A DNA stretch of 64,000 nucleotides from Flavobacterium flabelliforme. GTDB taxonomy: Bacteria; Bacteroidota; Bacteroidia; Flavobacteriales; Flavobacteriaceae. The stretch covers positions 558,001-622,000 of the forward strand of contig NZ_JAGFBU010000001.1 of assembly GCF_017948675.1 (NCBI RefSeq). The letters are read 5' to 3'. The notes under the pieces are model-generated. The model ran no database searches and was not told the origin of the DNA. It saw nothing but the letters and a program-made list of their open reading frames with translations. The position numbers were made by a program, and so were the translations under genes. The number at the start of each line of letters is the position of its first letter. Position 1 is the first letter of the stretch. Positions 1-9,028 of this stretch are shown one piece after another.

Positions 1-772
1 CTTGACTGATTTTAATCTCCATTTTATTATCTTTTATATAGGCTCCTTCGCTGAAAATTTTCGTCAATGAAAAAGGAATTAATTTTGCTTTTGTTTTGTG
101 AGTGCTTAACCATTGGTTAATCGCTTCATCGTCTGCATCGTATATGAGGTAATCATCCTCGGTTTGATTCATTGTTATTCTAAACTTAGAATCGATGTAA
201 TTTTCGTATTTATAATCATATCGATCCAAATGATCTGGACTGATATTGGTAATAATTGCGATATGTGGTTTAAAATCTTTGATTCCATCTAATTGAAAAC
301 TACTCAACTCCAACACATACGAATCGTATTTATTATCTGCTACTTGCCAAGCAAAACTCTTTCCTATATTTCCGCCCAAACCAGCATTTAATCCTGCTGA
401 TTTTAACAAATGATGAGTAAGCATTGTAGTAGTGGTTTTACCATTACTTCCTGTGATACCAATAATTGTTGCATTTGTATAAGGAGCAGCAAACTCGATT
501 TCTGACATTATTGGAATTCCTTTTTCTTTTAGCTTTTTTACTATTGGTGATTTGTCCGGAATTCCTGGACTTTTCATCACCAAATCTGCATTAAGAATCA
601 GATTCTCTGTATGCATTTCCTCTTCCCATTCAATTCCATTTATAAGAAGAACCTCCTTATAGTTCCCTTTTATTTTTCCAAAGTCTGATACAAACACCTC
701 ATATCCTTTCTTTTTTCCTAGAATAGCAGTACCAACACCACTTTCTCCTCCGCCTAAAATCACTAATCTCAT
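1..772 (-). CDS. murD: UDP-N-acetylmuramoylalanine--D-glutamate ligase, 3' end missing
   Basis: Adds D-glutamate to UDP-MurNAc-L-alanine in the cytoplasmic stage of peptidoglycan synthesis. The N-terminus reads MRLVILGGGESGVGTAILG, a Rossmann-like nucleotide-binding start typical of MurD, and the Mur-ligase ATP loop GITGSNGKTTTT follows around residue 103. The ATG at 770-772 lies one base beyond the mraY stop, so the gene is the next cistron of the dcw operon. The C-terminal part runs off the left edge of the window. Synteny and motifs agree; the family assignment is firm, while completeness cannot be judged. Confidence 0.95.
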   Translation of the reverse strand, partial: MRLVILGGGESGVGTAILGKKKGYEVFVSDFGKIKGNYKEVLLINGIEWEEEMHTENLILNADLVMKSPGIPDKSPIVKKLKEKGIPIMSEIEFAAPYTNATIIGITGSNGKTTTTMLTHHLLKSAGLNAGLGGNIGKSFAWQVADNKYDSYVLELSSFQLDGIKDFKPHIAIITNISPDHLDRYDYKYENYIDSKFRITMNQTEDDYLIYDADDEAINQWLSTHKTKAKLIPFSLTKIFSEGAYIKDNKMEIKISQ

Positions 773-773
773 A

Positions 774-2003
774 CTATCTTAATTTTAAAGTAATAATGGA
801 TAATATGGCTAACATGATGGCAACAATCCAGAATCGAGTTACAATTTTACTTTCGTGGTATCCTTTTTTCTGATAATGGTGATGCAAGGGAGACATTAAA
901 AATATTCTTCGGCCTTCGCCAAAGCGTTTCTTTGTATATTTAAAATAACTTACTTGTAGGACTACAGATAAATTTTCGACAAGGAAAATTCCACACAATA
1001 ATGGAATTAGCATTTCTTTACGCACCGCTATTGCTAAAACAGCAATAATTCCACCAATAGTTAAACTTCCTGTATCACCCATAAAAACGGAAGCTGGATA
1101 AGAATTGTACCATAGAAATCCGATAAGTGCCCCAACAAATGCCGCTATAAAAACGGTCATTTCTCCTGAATTGGGGATATACATAATATTGAGATAGTTT
1201 GAAAAAATGATATTTCCAGAAACAAAAGTAAATATGCCCAACGCAAGAACAGAAACTGCTGATGTTCCGGCAGCAAGTCCATCAATTCCATCTGTAAGAT
1301 TTGCACCATTAGAAACTGCTGTTATAATAAAAATAACCACAGGAATAAAAACCAGCCAAGCCCATTTTTGGTAACCATCACCAGTCCAAGCTAATAATTC
1401 AGCATAATCAAATTCATTATTTTTAAAGAAAGGTATTGTCGTTACTGTAGATTTCTCTTCAACGGGCGCTTGAACAATTTCATTTTCTGTGGTAACTCTA
1501 AAAATATTTATTTTACCTGTATCTTGTCTTACAGTAACTGCAGGACTAAAATAAAGTACAGATCCCACAATCAAACCCAAACCAACTTGCCCAACAACTT
1601 TAAAAATTCCTTTTAATCCCTTTTTATCTTTTTTAAAGATTTTTATATAATCATCAATAAAGCCAATAGTTCCCATCCAAAGTGTGGTAACCGTCAACAA
1701 AACAATATAGATATTATGTAATTTCGCAAAAAGTATTACCGGAACAAGAGTGGCAAAAATTATAATTAATCCACCCATGGTTGGCGTCCCCGCTTTCTCA
1801 TTTTGTCCGGCTAAACCTAACTCACGAACAGTTTCACCAACTTGTTGTCTTTGTAAAAACTGAATAATTCTTTTTCCATAAATAGTTGACAACAGCAACG
1901 ATAACATAAATGCTAATGCTGATCTAACAGTAATGTATTGAAAAACTCCTGTACCAGAGATATCCAATGTTTTGTCTAGATATTCAAATAAATAATATAG
2001 CAT
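774..2003 (-). CDS. mraY: Phospho-N-acetylmuramoyl-pentapeptide-transferase
   Basis: Transfers phospho-MurNAc-pentapeptide from UDP to undecaprenyl phosphate at the inner membrane, making lipid I. The 409-residue protein is a multi-spanning membrane protein with the family landmarks: the Asp pair at 117-118 (GFIDDY), NLTDGIDG at 235-242, GDTG at 309-312 and a His triplet at 373-375. The protein is about 50 residues longer than the usual 360; the extra, polar stretch lies roughly at residues 155-215 and splits two membrane segments. Longer forms are, as far as I recall, common in Bacteroidota. It sits between murE and murD, with a 21-base gap to murE. Confidence 0.97.
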   Translation of the reverse strand: MLYYLFEYLDKTLDISGTGVFQYITVRSALAFMLSLLLSTIYGKRIIQFLQRQQVGETVRELGLAGQNEKAGTPTMGGLIIIFATLVPVILFAKLHNIYIVLLTVTTLWMGTIGFIDDYIKIFKKDKKGLKGIFKVVGQVGLGLIVGSVLYFSPAVTVRQDTGKINIFRVTTENEIVQAPVEEKSTVTTIPFFKNNEFDYAELLAWTGDGYQKWAWLVFIPVVIFIITAVSNGANLTDGIDGLAAGTSAVSVLALGIFTFVSGNIIFSNYLNIMYIPNSGEMTVFIAAFVGALIGFLWYNSYPASVFMGDTGSLTIGGIIAVLAIAVRKEMLIPLLCGIFLVENLSVVLQVSYFKYTKKRFGEGRRIFLMSPLHHHYQKKGYHESKIVTRFWIVAIMLAILSIITLKLR

Positions 2004-2024
2004 ATATGATTATGAGTTAGTTGA

Positions 2025-3488
2025 TTATTTATTAAGTTGTTCTAAAATTTCCTTTATCGTTTCCATATCGTCAAAATGGTGGCGAATGCCTTTTACTTCT
2101 TGGTAGGTTTCATGTCCCTTACCAGCAATTAAAATTATATCGTTAGGCTGAGCCAATTGACAAGCTGTTTTTATTGCTTGTTTTCTATCTGTAATACTTA
2201 AAACTTTTTTATAGTTTTGAGGTGCAACACCTTGCTCCATTTCATTAATAATAGCCTCAGGATCTTCCTCTCTGGGATTATCAGAAGTAAGTATCGCTTT
2301 GTCACTTAATGCAGTTGCGATATCTGCCATTATCGGACGTTTCGTTTTGTCTCTATTCCCTCCACAACCCACAACTGTAATTAGTTGTTCATTTTTAGTT
2401 CGAATATCATTTATAGTTTTCAAAACATTATCTAATGCATCCGGAGTATGCGCGTAATCTACAATTGCAGTAATATTGGTTGCTGATACTATAAATTGAA
2501 ATCTTCCAGAAACGCTTTCTAAATCAGATAATAATCGAAGTACTTCAAGACTTTCCAATCCTAACTCAACTGCTGCACCATAAATCGCTAATAAGTTATA
2601 GGCGTTAAAAGTACCTATCAATTTTACCCAAACTTCATTTCCGTTTATTTTTAATAACAAACCAGAGAGTTGGTTTTCAAGAATCTGAGCTTTATAATCG
2701 GCGTAAGATTTCAGAGCGTAAGAACATTTTCTTGCTGTTGTATTTTGCAACACTATTTGTCCATTTTTATCATCGATATTAGACAATGCAAATGCAGTTT
2801 TAGGCAAATGATCAAAAAATGATTTTTTAACATCTCTATATTCTGCAAACGTAGGATGGTAATCTAAGTGATCATGCGATAAATTAGTAAATATTCCTCC
2901 CACAAAATGCAACCCTTCTGTTCTTTTTTGATGAATACCATGTGAACTCACCTCCATAAAACAGTATTCAACACCTTGATCTACCATTTCTTTTAGATAA
3001 TGGTTTATGGTAATAGAATCTGGTGTAGTATGAGTGGCTTTATATTCAATAGTGTCAACAACAATTTTTACCGTAGAAAGCAACCCTACTTTAAAACCTG
3101 CTTTTTGGAATAACTGAAATAATAGGGATGCAATTGTAGTTTTACCATTGGTACCCGTAATTCCAACTAACTTTAAATGCTGAGATGGATCACCAAAAAA
3201 ATTGGCCGCCATAAAAGCCATAGCAGTATTGGTATCTTTCACTAATACATAAGTAACCTCTTTTTCAATTTTTTCAGGAAAAGTGTCGCACACTATGGCT
3301 ACTGCTCCTAGCTGAATTGCTTTTTCTATAAAATCGTGCCCATCAGAAACAGAACCTCTTATTGCCACAAAAATATCATTAGATCCAATTTTTCGAGAAT
3401 CAAAATCTAATTTATGAATAGCAACATCAGTCGAACCCTTTACGGCCTCGATAGCTACCTTGAACAATATATCTTTTAGTAAACTCAT
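2025..3488 (-). CDS. murE: UDP-MurNAc-tripeptide synthetase (meso-diaminopimelate-adding)
   Basis: Cytoplasmic ATP-dependent ligase that adds the third residue to the peptidoglycan stem peptide. The 487-residue protein has the ATP loop GTNGKT at 112-117, the central-domain ESSSHG-like motif around 179-183 (EVSSHG) and the DNPR motif at 403-406, which in characterised MurE proteins marks meso-diaminopimelate rather than lysine as substrate. The ATG overlaps the ftsI stop by four bases (ATGA), which suggests translational coupling within the dcw operon. Confidence 0.97.
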   Translation of the reverse strand: MSLLKDILFKVAIEAVKGSTDVAIHKLDFDSRKIGSNDIFVAIRGSVSDGHDFIEKAIQLGAVAIVCDTFPEKIEKEVTYVLVKDTNTAMAFMAANFFGDPSQHLKLVGITGTNGKTTIASLLFQLFQKAGFKVGLLSTVKIVVDTIEYKATHTTPDSITINHYLKEMVDQGVEYCFMEVSSHGIHQKRTEGLHFVGGIFTNLSHDHLDYHPTFAEYRDVKKSFFDHLPKTAFALSNIDDKNGQIVLQNTTARKCSYALKSYADYKAQILENQLSGLLLKINGNEVWVKLIGTFNAYNLLAIYGAAVELGLESLEVLRLLSDLESVSGRFQFIVSATNITAIVDYAHTPDALDNVLKTINDIRTKNEQLITVVGCGGNRDKTKRPIMADIATALSDKAILTSDNPREEDPEAIINEMEQGVAPQNYKKVLSITDRKQAIKTACQLAQPNDIILIAGKGHETYQEVKGIRHHFDDMETIKEILEQLNK

Positions 3489-5488
3489 GATAATTCTAAT
3501 AATATCGTTGCGTTCTTAACAATATTTTGTCCCGCTTCTACCGATTGTTTTTTTACTTTTCCAACTCCTAAAATTCGTACCTTCAAACCTAAATTACCCA
3601 ACAATGCTACTGCATCCATACCAGACATTCCTTTTAGATTTGGCACTAATTGTTGCTTAACGTGAGATTTAACAAAATAAGAATCGTAATCACTTTCTTG
3701 TTTTGGAATTTTTCTGTCTAAATTTTTAATTTCATTCGTTGAAGGCGCATCCGTAAATATTTTTTGTGCAATTCTTTTAAAAACGGGTCCAGCAACATCG
3801 GCACCATAATAATTATTATTGACTGTATTTGGTTTATGAACCACCACAATACAAGAATATTTAGGATTGTCTGCAGGGAAATAGCCAACAAAAGAAGAAG
3901 CATAATGTTTGTCTGCACCTCCATTAATTCCATAATTTACTGCCGCAGTTCCCGTTTTACCTGCCATTGAAAAATCTTTAGAATACAATTTAGATCCAGT
4001 ACCTTTTTTAACCACATTCTCTAAAACCGCGCGCAATTTTAAAATAGTTGATTGCGAACAAATTCTTGGATTTAAAACTTCTTTATCGTATTTTTTTATG
4101 GTTCTATTCCATTCTTTAATTTCAGAAACGAACTGAGGTTTCACCATTTCCCCATTATTTGCAACAGCATTATAAAAAGCTAATGTTTGCATAGGTGTAA
4201 TTGAGACGCCATAACCAAAAGCCATCCAAGGCAGCGAAATATTAGACCAATGTTTGTCTTTAGGTTGTGGTATATAAGGTCTTCCTTCGCCTTTTATTGA
4301 AAGTCCTAATGGTTTGTTTAATCCAAAATTATTAAGATGATTTACAAATTTTGAAGGTTCATTTTTATAATTCTCATACACCGCTTGAACCATAATCGTA
4401 TTAGACGAAAGTTCAAACCCTCTTGCTAATGAAATCTTACCGTAACCCCCAATATGCGAATCGCGTACTTTTTTGCCAGAATAAACGATAACCCCACCTT
4501 TACTATCATAAACACTACTAGTATCTGCTTTTTTATCTTCAAGAAGTGCCATCAAATCGGCAAGTTTATACGTAGATCCAGGCTCATGTGATTCGGCTAC
4601 TGCATAATTCGTTGTTTCGAAATATGAACCATCAGTGCCTCTTCCTAAATTTGAAATTGCTTTTACATGACCCGTTTTTGTTTCCATAACCACTACACAA
4701 CCATGATCTGCTTCATATATTTCTAACTGTTTTAGTAAAGCATGATGCGCAATATCCTGTATGTAAACATCTATAGTTGAGACAACATCATACCCGTCTT
4801 GAGGATCAACTTCATTCAAATCTCTTATTGGCTTCCATTGCCCTTTGGCAATCTTTTGTTTTAAAATTTTACCGTCTTTACCATTAAGATAATCTCTAAA
4901 CGCCCACTCTATTCCTTTACCATCATACGATTCGCCTTTTGAAGTGCGCTCATAACCTACCGTTCGTTCAGCAATTTTACCTATTGGATGTTCTCTTACC
5001 GTTTCTTGCTCGATTATAATCCCTCCTTTATAGGCACCCAAATTAAATAATGGAAAACCTTTAATTTTAAAGTATTGTGTATAACTCAATTTACGAGCAA
5101 TCAAATAATATCTGTTTTTGTTCGCTCTAGCTTTTCGAAGTTCATTCTCATAAAAACCCGATGATTTACCTAAAACTGTTGCTAACGAATCTGACAATGC
5201 TCTAACATTTTTCTCAAATGATTCTGGCTTTGGAGCCAAAGCATCAAAACGTATTTCATAATTTGGAATTGAAGTAGCCAAAAGACTGCCATCAGCAGAA
5301 TAAATATTTCCTTTATTGGCTGGAATTACAAAATTCCTAACGGTTCTTTCTTTAGCCAACTTTCTATAATAATCCCCTTCAACCCACTGAATATTAGTTA
5401 ATTTAACGGCAATAGCAATAGCCATGACAAAAATGCCAAAAGCTACCATGTATATTCTATAAGATATGTGCTTATCTTCTACTGCCAT
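3485..5488 (-). CDS. ftsI: Division-specific penicillin-binding protein (FtsI/PBP3 type) with C-terminal PASTA domain
   Basis: Septal peptidoglycan transpeptidase anchored in the inner membrane. The 667-residue protein has one N-terminal membrane segment (about 11-32), a dimerisation region beginning near NKGNIYSADG (58-67), and a transpeptidase domain with the three active-site motifs: S305-T-Y-K308, S361-S-N363 and K511-T-G513. A C-terminal PASTA-like domain follows from about residue 610 (LVPNLKGMSGMDAVALL), more usual in Gram-positive PBP2x or SpoVD than in E. coli FtsI. It overlaps ftsL by ten bases and murE by four. Confidence 0.95.
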   Translation of the reverse strand: MAVEDKHISYRIYMVAFGIFVMAIAIAVKLTNIQWVEGDYYRKLAKERTVRNFVIPANKGNIYSADGSLLATSIPNYEIRFDALAPKPESFEKNVRALSDSLATVLGKSSGFYENELRKARANKNRYYLIARKLSYTQYFKIKGFPLFNLGAYKGGIIIEQETVREHPIGKIAERTVGYERTSKGESYDGKGIEWAFRDYLNGKDGKILKQKIAKGQWKPIRDLNEVDPQDGYDVVSTIDVYIQDIAHHALLKQLEIYEADHGCVVVMETKTGHVKAISNLGRGTDGSYFETTNYAVAESHEPGSTYKLADLMALLEDKKADTSSVYDSKGGVIVYSGKKVRDSHIGGYGKISLARGFELSSNTIMVQAVYENYKNEPSKFVNHLNNFGLNKPLGLSIKGEGRPYIPQPKDKHWSNISLPWMAFGYGVSITPMQTLAFYNAVANNGEMVKPQFVSEIKEWNRTIKKYDKEVLNPRICSQSTILKLRAVLENVVKKGTGSKLYSKDFSMAGKTGTAAVNYGINGGADKHYASSFVGYFPADNPKYSCIVVVHKPNTVNNNYYGADVAGPVFKRIAQKIFTDAPSTNEIKNLDRKIPKQESDYDSYFVKSHVKQQLVPNLKGMSGMDAVALLGNLGLKVRILGVGKVKKQSVEAGQNIVKNATILLELS

Positions 5489-5826
5489 AATTTTCCTAAA
5501 AAGGTTTTATCTTCTTCTTTTATTACTTTTATTTTTACTGGAGGAACTGTTGACGGAAAAATTCCTTTCTCAATCATTTTTTCAGAAACAGTAGACTCCA
5601 TTTTCAGTTTCATCAACTCAGAACGCCTGTCAACAAACTCAGAGCGCAGCTCTTTAGCTTTATTAGTTAACTCGACAATTTTAAACACCTTTTGTTCAAA
5701 TCTCTGAGTGTTAGCAATCATTAGAATAGCTAATAAAATTATAAAAACAATAAAACGCCAGTTCTTGACCGCATCCTCATTATTAAGGAATTTTGCCTTT
5801 AACAAACCGTATACTCCGTTTTTCAT
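5479..5826 (-). CDS. FtsL-like cell division protein
   Basis: A 115-residue protein with a short cytoplasmic N-terminus, one membrane segment at about residues 24-41 (WRFIVFIILLAILMIA) and a polar, probably coiled-coil periplasmic part that includes FVDRRSELMKLKMESTVSEK. This layout, together with its place between rsmH and ftsI, matches FtsL, the divisome component that works with FtsB and FtsQ. Sequence conservation in this family is low, so the call rests on topology and synteny. It starts 11 bases after the rsmH stop and overlaps ftsI by ten bases. Confidence 0.85.
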   Translation of the reverse strand: MKNGVYGLLKAKFLNNEDAVKNWRFIVFIILLAILMIANTQRFEQKVFKIVELTNKAKELRSEFVDRRSELMKLKMESTVSEKMIEKGIFPSTVPPVKIKVIKEEDKTFLGKLWQ

Positions 5827-5837
5827 CTTTTAATAAA

Positions 5838-6746
5838 TTATCTCTTTTCTGCTATTCTTAATTTGGCACTTCTAGCCCTATTGTTTTCTTTTATCTCTTG
5901 ATTATCCGGAACAATTAGTTTACCGATGGTTTTGAATGGAACCGAAAAATTACCAAAAAAATCACGTTCAGGTTCTCCTTCAAACAGACCGTTTTTCATA
6001 AAACGCTTGACTAATCTGTCTTCTAAAGAGTGATATGATATTACACTTAATCTGCCTTCAGGACTTAAAATCTCTAGTGATTGCTCTAAAAATTCTTTCA
6101 AAACATCCATCTCTTGATTTACTTCAATTCGGATAGCTTGATAAATCTGAGCTAATATTTTATTTCGAATTCTTTCCGGTAAAAATCGCGCTAACACTTC
6201 TTTTAACTGATCTGTAGTTTTAATAGGACTATTTTCTCTAGACTCAATTATTGTTCTAGACAAAAGCGGAGCATTTTTTAATTCACCATAATCCAAAAAG
6301 ACTCTCTTTAAATTAGCCTCATCATACTCATTAACCACTTTATAAGCATTTAAATCATTTTTTTGACTCATTCGCATATCCAATCCAGCATCAAATCGTG
6401 TAGAAAAACCTCTTTCTGGCACATCAAATTGATGAGAAGAAACTCCTAAATCTGCTAAAATTCCGTCTACACTTTTAATTCCGTAAAAGCGCATGAAACG
6501 TTTTATAAATCTAAAATTCTCATTAATCAGTGTAAATCTTTCGTCTGGCAATGCATTTGCCAAAGCATCCTCATCTTGATCAAAAGCAAAAAGTTTTCCG
6601 TTTGGACCCAGTCTAGACAAAATTTCTTTTGAATGACCACCTCCACCAAAAGTCACATCAACATAAACACCATCAGGTTTAATATTTAAACCATCTACTG
6701 TTGCATGAAGCAAAACCGGATTATGATATTCCATTGTCGTCGTCAT
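5838..6746 (-). CDS. rsmH: 16S rRNA (cytosine(1402)-N(4))-methyltransferase
   Basis: S-adenosylmethionine-dependent methyltransferase acting on 16S rRNA C1402; also known as MraW. The 302-residue protein carries the SAM-binding loop DVTFGGGGHS (30-39), GVSSHQFD in the middle and ISYHSLEDR near the C-terminus, all diagnostic for the family. Two starts are possible: the ATG at 6746, which overlaps mraZ by 26 bases, and an in-frame ATG at 6734 (MEYHNPVLLH), which overlaps by 14 and matches where most family members begin. Second gene of the dcw operon. Confidence 0.97.
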   Translation of the reverse strand: MTTTMEYHNPVLLHATVDGLNIKPDGVYVDVTFGGGGHSKEILSRLGPNGKLFAFDQDEDALANALPDERFTLINENFRFIKRFMRFYGIKSVDGILADLGVSSHQFDVPERGFSTRFDAGLDMRMSQKNDLNAYKVVNEYDEANLKRVFLDYGELKNAPLLSRTIIESRENSPIKTTDQLKEVLARFLPERIRNKILAQIYQAIRIEVNQEMDVLKEFLEQSLEILSPEGRLSVISYHSLEDRLVKRFMKNGLFEGEPERDFFGNFSVPFKTIGKLIVPDNQEIKENNRARSAKLRIAEKR

Positions 6747-7194
6747 TTATATTACCCATTACTTCTTCTGCTAAATCTGCAAAATCTAAATCCTCACCAC
6801 TTATTGATTTCTCATATAAATCTTTATCCCAGATTTCTACAATATTCACTGCCGAAGAAAACACTACTTCTTTTGCTATACTTGCAAAAGAAACCAAATC
6901 CTTAGGAACTAATAACCTTCCTAAAGCATCAATCTCAACCACCTTAACCCCTGCAGTAAAGCGACGAATAAAATCATTATTCTTCTTTACAAAACGATTG
7001 AGTTTATTTATTTTTTGCATCATTAAATCCCATTCCTGCATAGGATATAACTCTAGGCAAGGCTGAAACACAGAACGCTTCAAAACGAATCCGTTTTGAA
7101 GTGAGGAAGCCAATTGCTTTTTCAAAGGCGCTGGCATGAGCAACCTTCCTTTAGCATCGACTTTACATTCATATGTCCCAATAATTGTATCCAA
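6721..7194 (-). CDS. mraZ: Transcriptional regulator and division/cell-wall cluster protein MraZ
   Basis: AbrB-fold DNA-binding protein that in E. coli represses its own dcw promoter. The 157-residue sequence shows the two tandem MraZ repeats with their DxxGR cores at D13-R17 (DAKGR) and D89-R93 (DALGR). The start codon must be TTG at 7192-7194: an in-frame TAA lies four codons upstream, and the first repeat begins at residue 6, so no later Met could be the start. Upstream are three GTGGT boxes at exact 10-bp spacing plus a fourth, described separately, which fit autoregulation. Confidence 0.96.
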   Translation of the reverse strand: MDTIIGTYECKVDAKGRLLMPAPLKKQLASSLQNGFVLKRSVFQPCLELYPMQEWDLMMQKINKLNRFVKKNNDFIRRFTAGVKVVEIDALGRLLVPKDLVSFASIAKEVVFSSAVNIVEIWDKDLYEKSISGEDLDFADLAEEVMGNINDDDNGIS

Positions 7195-7218
7195 AGAATA
7201 GTATTAAATGATGTAGAG

Positions 7219-7226
7219 CAAAAATA
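7219..7226 (-). promoter_or_regulatory. Candidate -7 element of the mraZ/dcw promoter
   Basis: On the minus strand the sequence reads TATTTTTG, an exact match to the Bacteroidota -7 consensus TAnnTTTG. It lies 25 bases before the mraZ TTG start, so transcription would begin near 7212. No clear TTG -33 element is present; the region where it would lie is occupied by the GTGGT boxes. Confidence 0.6.
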
Positions 7227-7236
7227 TAAAAAAAAT

Positions 7237-7283
7237 TACCACATTTTACCACTATATACCACTTTGTTAATAAGTTTAACCAC
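7237..7283 (-). promoter_or_regulatory. Probable MraZ operator: GTGGT boxes at 10-bp spacing
   Basis: On the minus strand GTGGTA occurs at 7257-7262, 7247-7252 and 7237-7242, exactly 10 bp apart, with another GTGG at 7280-7283, 21 bp further upstream. MraZ of E. coli binds direct TGGG-type repeats with 5-nt spacers, also a 10-bp period, in front of mraZ. The boxes overlap the position expected for the -33 promoter element, which fits repression. The binding is inferred from pattern and position. Confidence 0.7.
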
Positions 7284-7535
7284 TTTACTCCCGAAAAGCC
7301 TAATTTATAAGCAATCAGAGCTTTAACAATTATTTGCTTTATTTGTAAGAAACATAATGTTATAAAAAACAACATTTTGAAGATGTCTAAACAGCCTATT
7401 AAAATGGTTCAGATAAATCAGAAAAAGACATAAATAGAGAAGAATAATCCAACAAAAAAGAGGATTTTAATGTTTGAACAGAATAATTTTACAATTAAAA
7501 ATTGTTGTAAGAATTAATTTTTATTTATTAAATCA

Positions 7536-7543
7536 TATATTTG
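7536..7543 (+). promoter_or_regulatory. Candidate promoter -7 element of the hydrolase gene
   Basis: TATATTTG matches TAnnTTTG exactly and lies 29 bases before the ATG at 7573. It supports that ATG as the start and argues against the longer frame beginning at 7474. Confidence 0.55.
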
Positions 7544-7572
7544 TCAAAATTGAAAATTCGGTTTCAAACAAA

Positions 7573-8343
7573 ATGGAAAAAAACTATAAAAAAGAAGGTA
7601 GATACAGCTATTATGAAGCTGGAGAAGGAATCCCAATCGTTATACTTCACGGACTAATGGGAGGACTCAGTAATTTTGATGCTGTTGCTAGTTACTTTTC
7701 TACAAAAGGCTACAAAATCATCATTCCAGACCTACCCATATACACTCAAAATATTTTGAAAACTAATGTAAAAAGTTTTGCAAAATATGTAAAAGATTTC
7801 ATCACATTTAAAGGTTTAGAACGCGTTATATTATTAGGTAATTCATTGGGCGGACACATAGCTTTGTACCACACTAAAATGTATCCTGAAAAAGTAGCAG
7901 GTCTTGTAATTACAGGAAGTTCAGGACTTTACGAAAGTGCAATGGGAGATAGTTATCCTAAAAGAGGGGATTACGAATACATTAAGAAGAAAGCAGAAGA
8001 TGTTTTTTATGATCCTGCGGTAGCCACAAAAGAACTTATAGATGAAGTTTATGAATCTGTGAATGATAGAATAAAACTGATAAAAACATTAACAATTGCT
8101 AAAAGTGCAATTCGCCATAATATGGCTAAAGATTTGCCAAAAATGCATGTTCAGACTTGTATCATCTGGGGAAAAAACGATAAAGTTACACCTCCTGATG
8201 TTGCAGAAGAATTTAATAAATTATTACCAAATTCTACTTTATATTGGATTGACAAATGCGGACATGCTGCTATGATGGAACATCCAGATGAATTTAACAA
8301 TTTACTGGAAGAGTGGTTAACCAATACACATTTACCAGTATAA
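7573..8343 (+). CDS. Alpha/beta-fold hydrolase
   Basis: A 256-residue soluble alpha/beta hydrolase. The oxyanion region HGLMGG is at residues 26-31, the nucleophile elbow GNSLGG at 89-94 puts the catalytic Ser at 91, the acid is probably the Asp in WGKNDKVTPP, and the His is in CGHAAMMEHP near the C-terminus. The triad is complete, so an active esterase or related hydrolase is expected, but the substrate cannot be read from the sequence. I chose the ATG at 7573 because a promoter-like TATATTTG lies inside the longer TTG-initiated frame. engB follows after 34 bases. Confidence 0.9.
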   Translation: MEKNYKKEGRYSYYEAGEGIPIVILHGLMGGLSNFDAVASYFSTKGYKIIIPDLPIYTQNILKTNVKSFAKYVKDFITFKGLERVILLGNSLGGHIALYHTKMYPEKVAGLVITGSSGLYESAMGDSYPKRGDYEYIKKKAEDVFYDPAVATKELIDEVYESVNDRIKLIKTLTIAKSAIRHNMAKDLPKMHVQTCIIWGKNDKVTPPDVAEEFNKLLPNSTLYWIDKCGHAAMMEHPDEFNNLLEEWLTNTHLPV

Positions 8344-8377
8344 TTTTATACCAAGAGAATTTTTACACAACATAAAA

Positions 8378-8998
8378 ATGAAAATTAATACCGCAGAATT
8401 TGTTATTAGTAACTCCGAAGTAAGCAAATGTCCTAAAGATTTTTTGCCGGAATATGCTTTTATTGGTAGATCAAATGTAGGGAAATCCTCTTTGATAAAC
8501 ATGATAACAAATCATAAGAAATTAGCAAAAACATCTGGAAGACCTGGAAAAACACAATTGATCAATCACTTTTTGATTAACAGCAATTGGTATCTAGTCG
8601 ATTTACCAGGTTATGGTTATGCAAAAGTGTCTAAGAAAACAAAATCTATTTTTCAGGAATTTATAACAGACTACTTTGAAACAAGAGAACAATTAGTATG
8701 TGCATTTGTTTTGATTGATATTCGCCACGAAGCGCAAACTATAGATATCGAATTTATGTCGTACATGGGAGAAAGCGAAATTCCCTTCTGTATTATTTTT
8801 ACCAAAGCAGATAAAATTAGTAAAGTAAAAATAGATTCACATATTGCCGCTTACAAGAAAAAAATGTTTGCTAATAACTGGGCCGAAATGCCTCATTATT
8901 TTGTAACCTCAGCAACAGAATCAACAGGAAAAGAAGAATTATTAGGCTACATAGACGAAGTGAACCAAGAAGTATTTAAAAACAACAATCAGTTTTAA
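8378..8998 (+). CDS. engB: Ribosome biogenesis GTP-binding protein YsxC/EngB
   Basis: TRAFAC-class GTPase needed for large ribosomal subunit assembly. The 206-residue protein shows the G1 loop GRSNVGKSSL at 30-39, the G3 motif DLPGYGYA, and the G4 motif TKAD, all in order and at the expected distances. Its length is normal for the family. It probably shares a transcript with the upstream hydrolase (34-base gap) and the downstream lipoprotein gene (30-base gap). Confidence 0.96.
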   Translation: MKINTAEFVISNSEVSKCPKDFLPEYAFIGRSNVGKSSLINMITNHKKLAKTSGRPGKTQLINHFLINSNWYLVDLPGYGYAKVSKKTKSIFQEFITDYFETREQLVCAFVLIDIRHEAQTIDIEFMSYMGESEIPFCIIFTKADKISKVKIDSHIAAYKKKMFANNWAEMPHYFVTSATESTGKEELLGYIDEVNQEVFKNNNQF

Positions 8999-9028
8999 AA
9001 TACTCTAAATAGACTTGGAAAAATAGAC

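Larger units (their letters stand above)
7195..7572. other. Divergent intergenic region between mraZ and the alpha/beta hydrolase
   Basis: This 378-base AT-rich gap holds the mraZ promoter with its array of GTGGT boxes on the left side, and a TAnnTTTG promoter element for the rightward hydrolase on the right. No further coding sequence is supported; an apparent N-terminal extension of the hydrolase frame into this region begins with TTG and would contain its own promoter. Confidence 0.7.

Noticed and set aside
3764..3970. Open reading frame antisense to ftsI
   Set aside because: No recognisable protein features, and it lies fully inside a conserved gene on the other strand.
7237..7283. Short 10-bp direct repeats as a CRISPR-like array
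   Set aside because: Units are far too short and no cas gene is near; position upstream of mraZ fits an operator.
7474..7572. N-terminal extension of the alpha/beta hydrolase starting with TTG
   Set aside because: It has a composition unlike the rest of the protein, contains a promoter-like TATATTTG, and the ATG at 7573 gives the normal hydrolase N-terminus.
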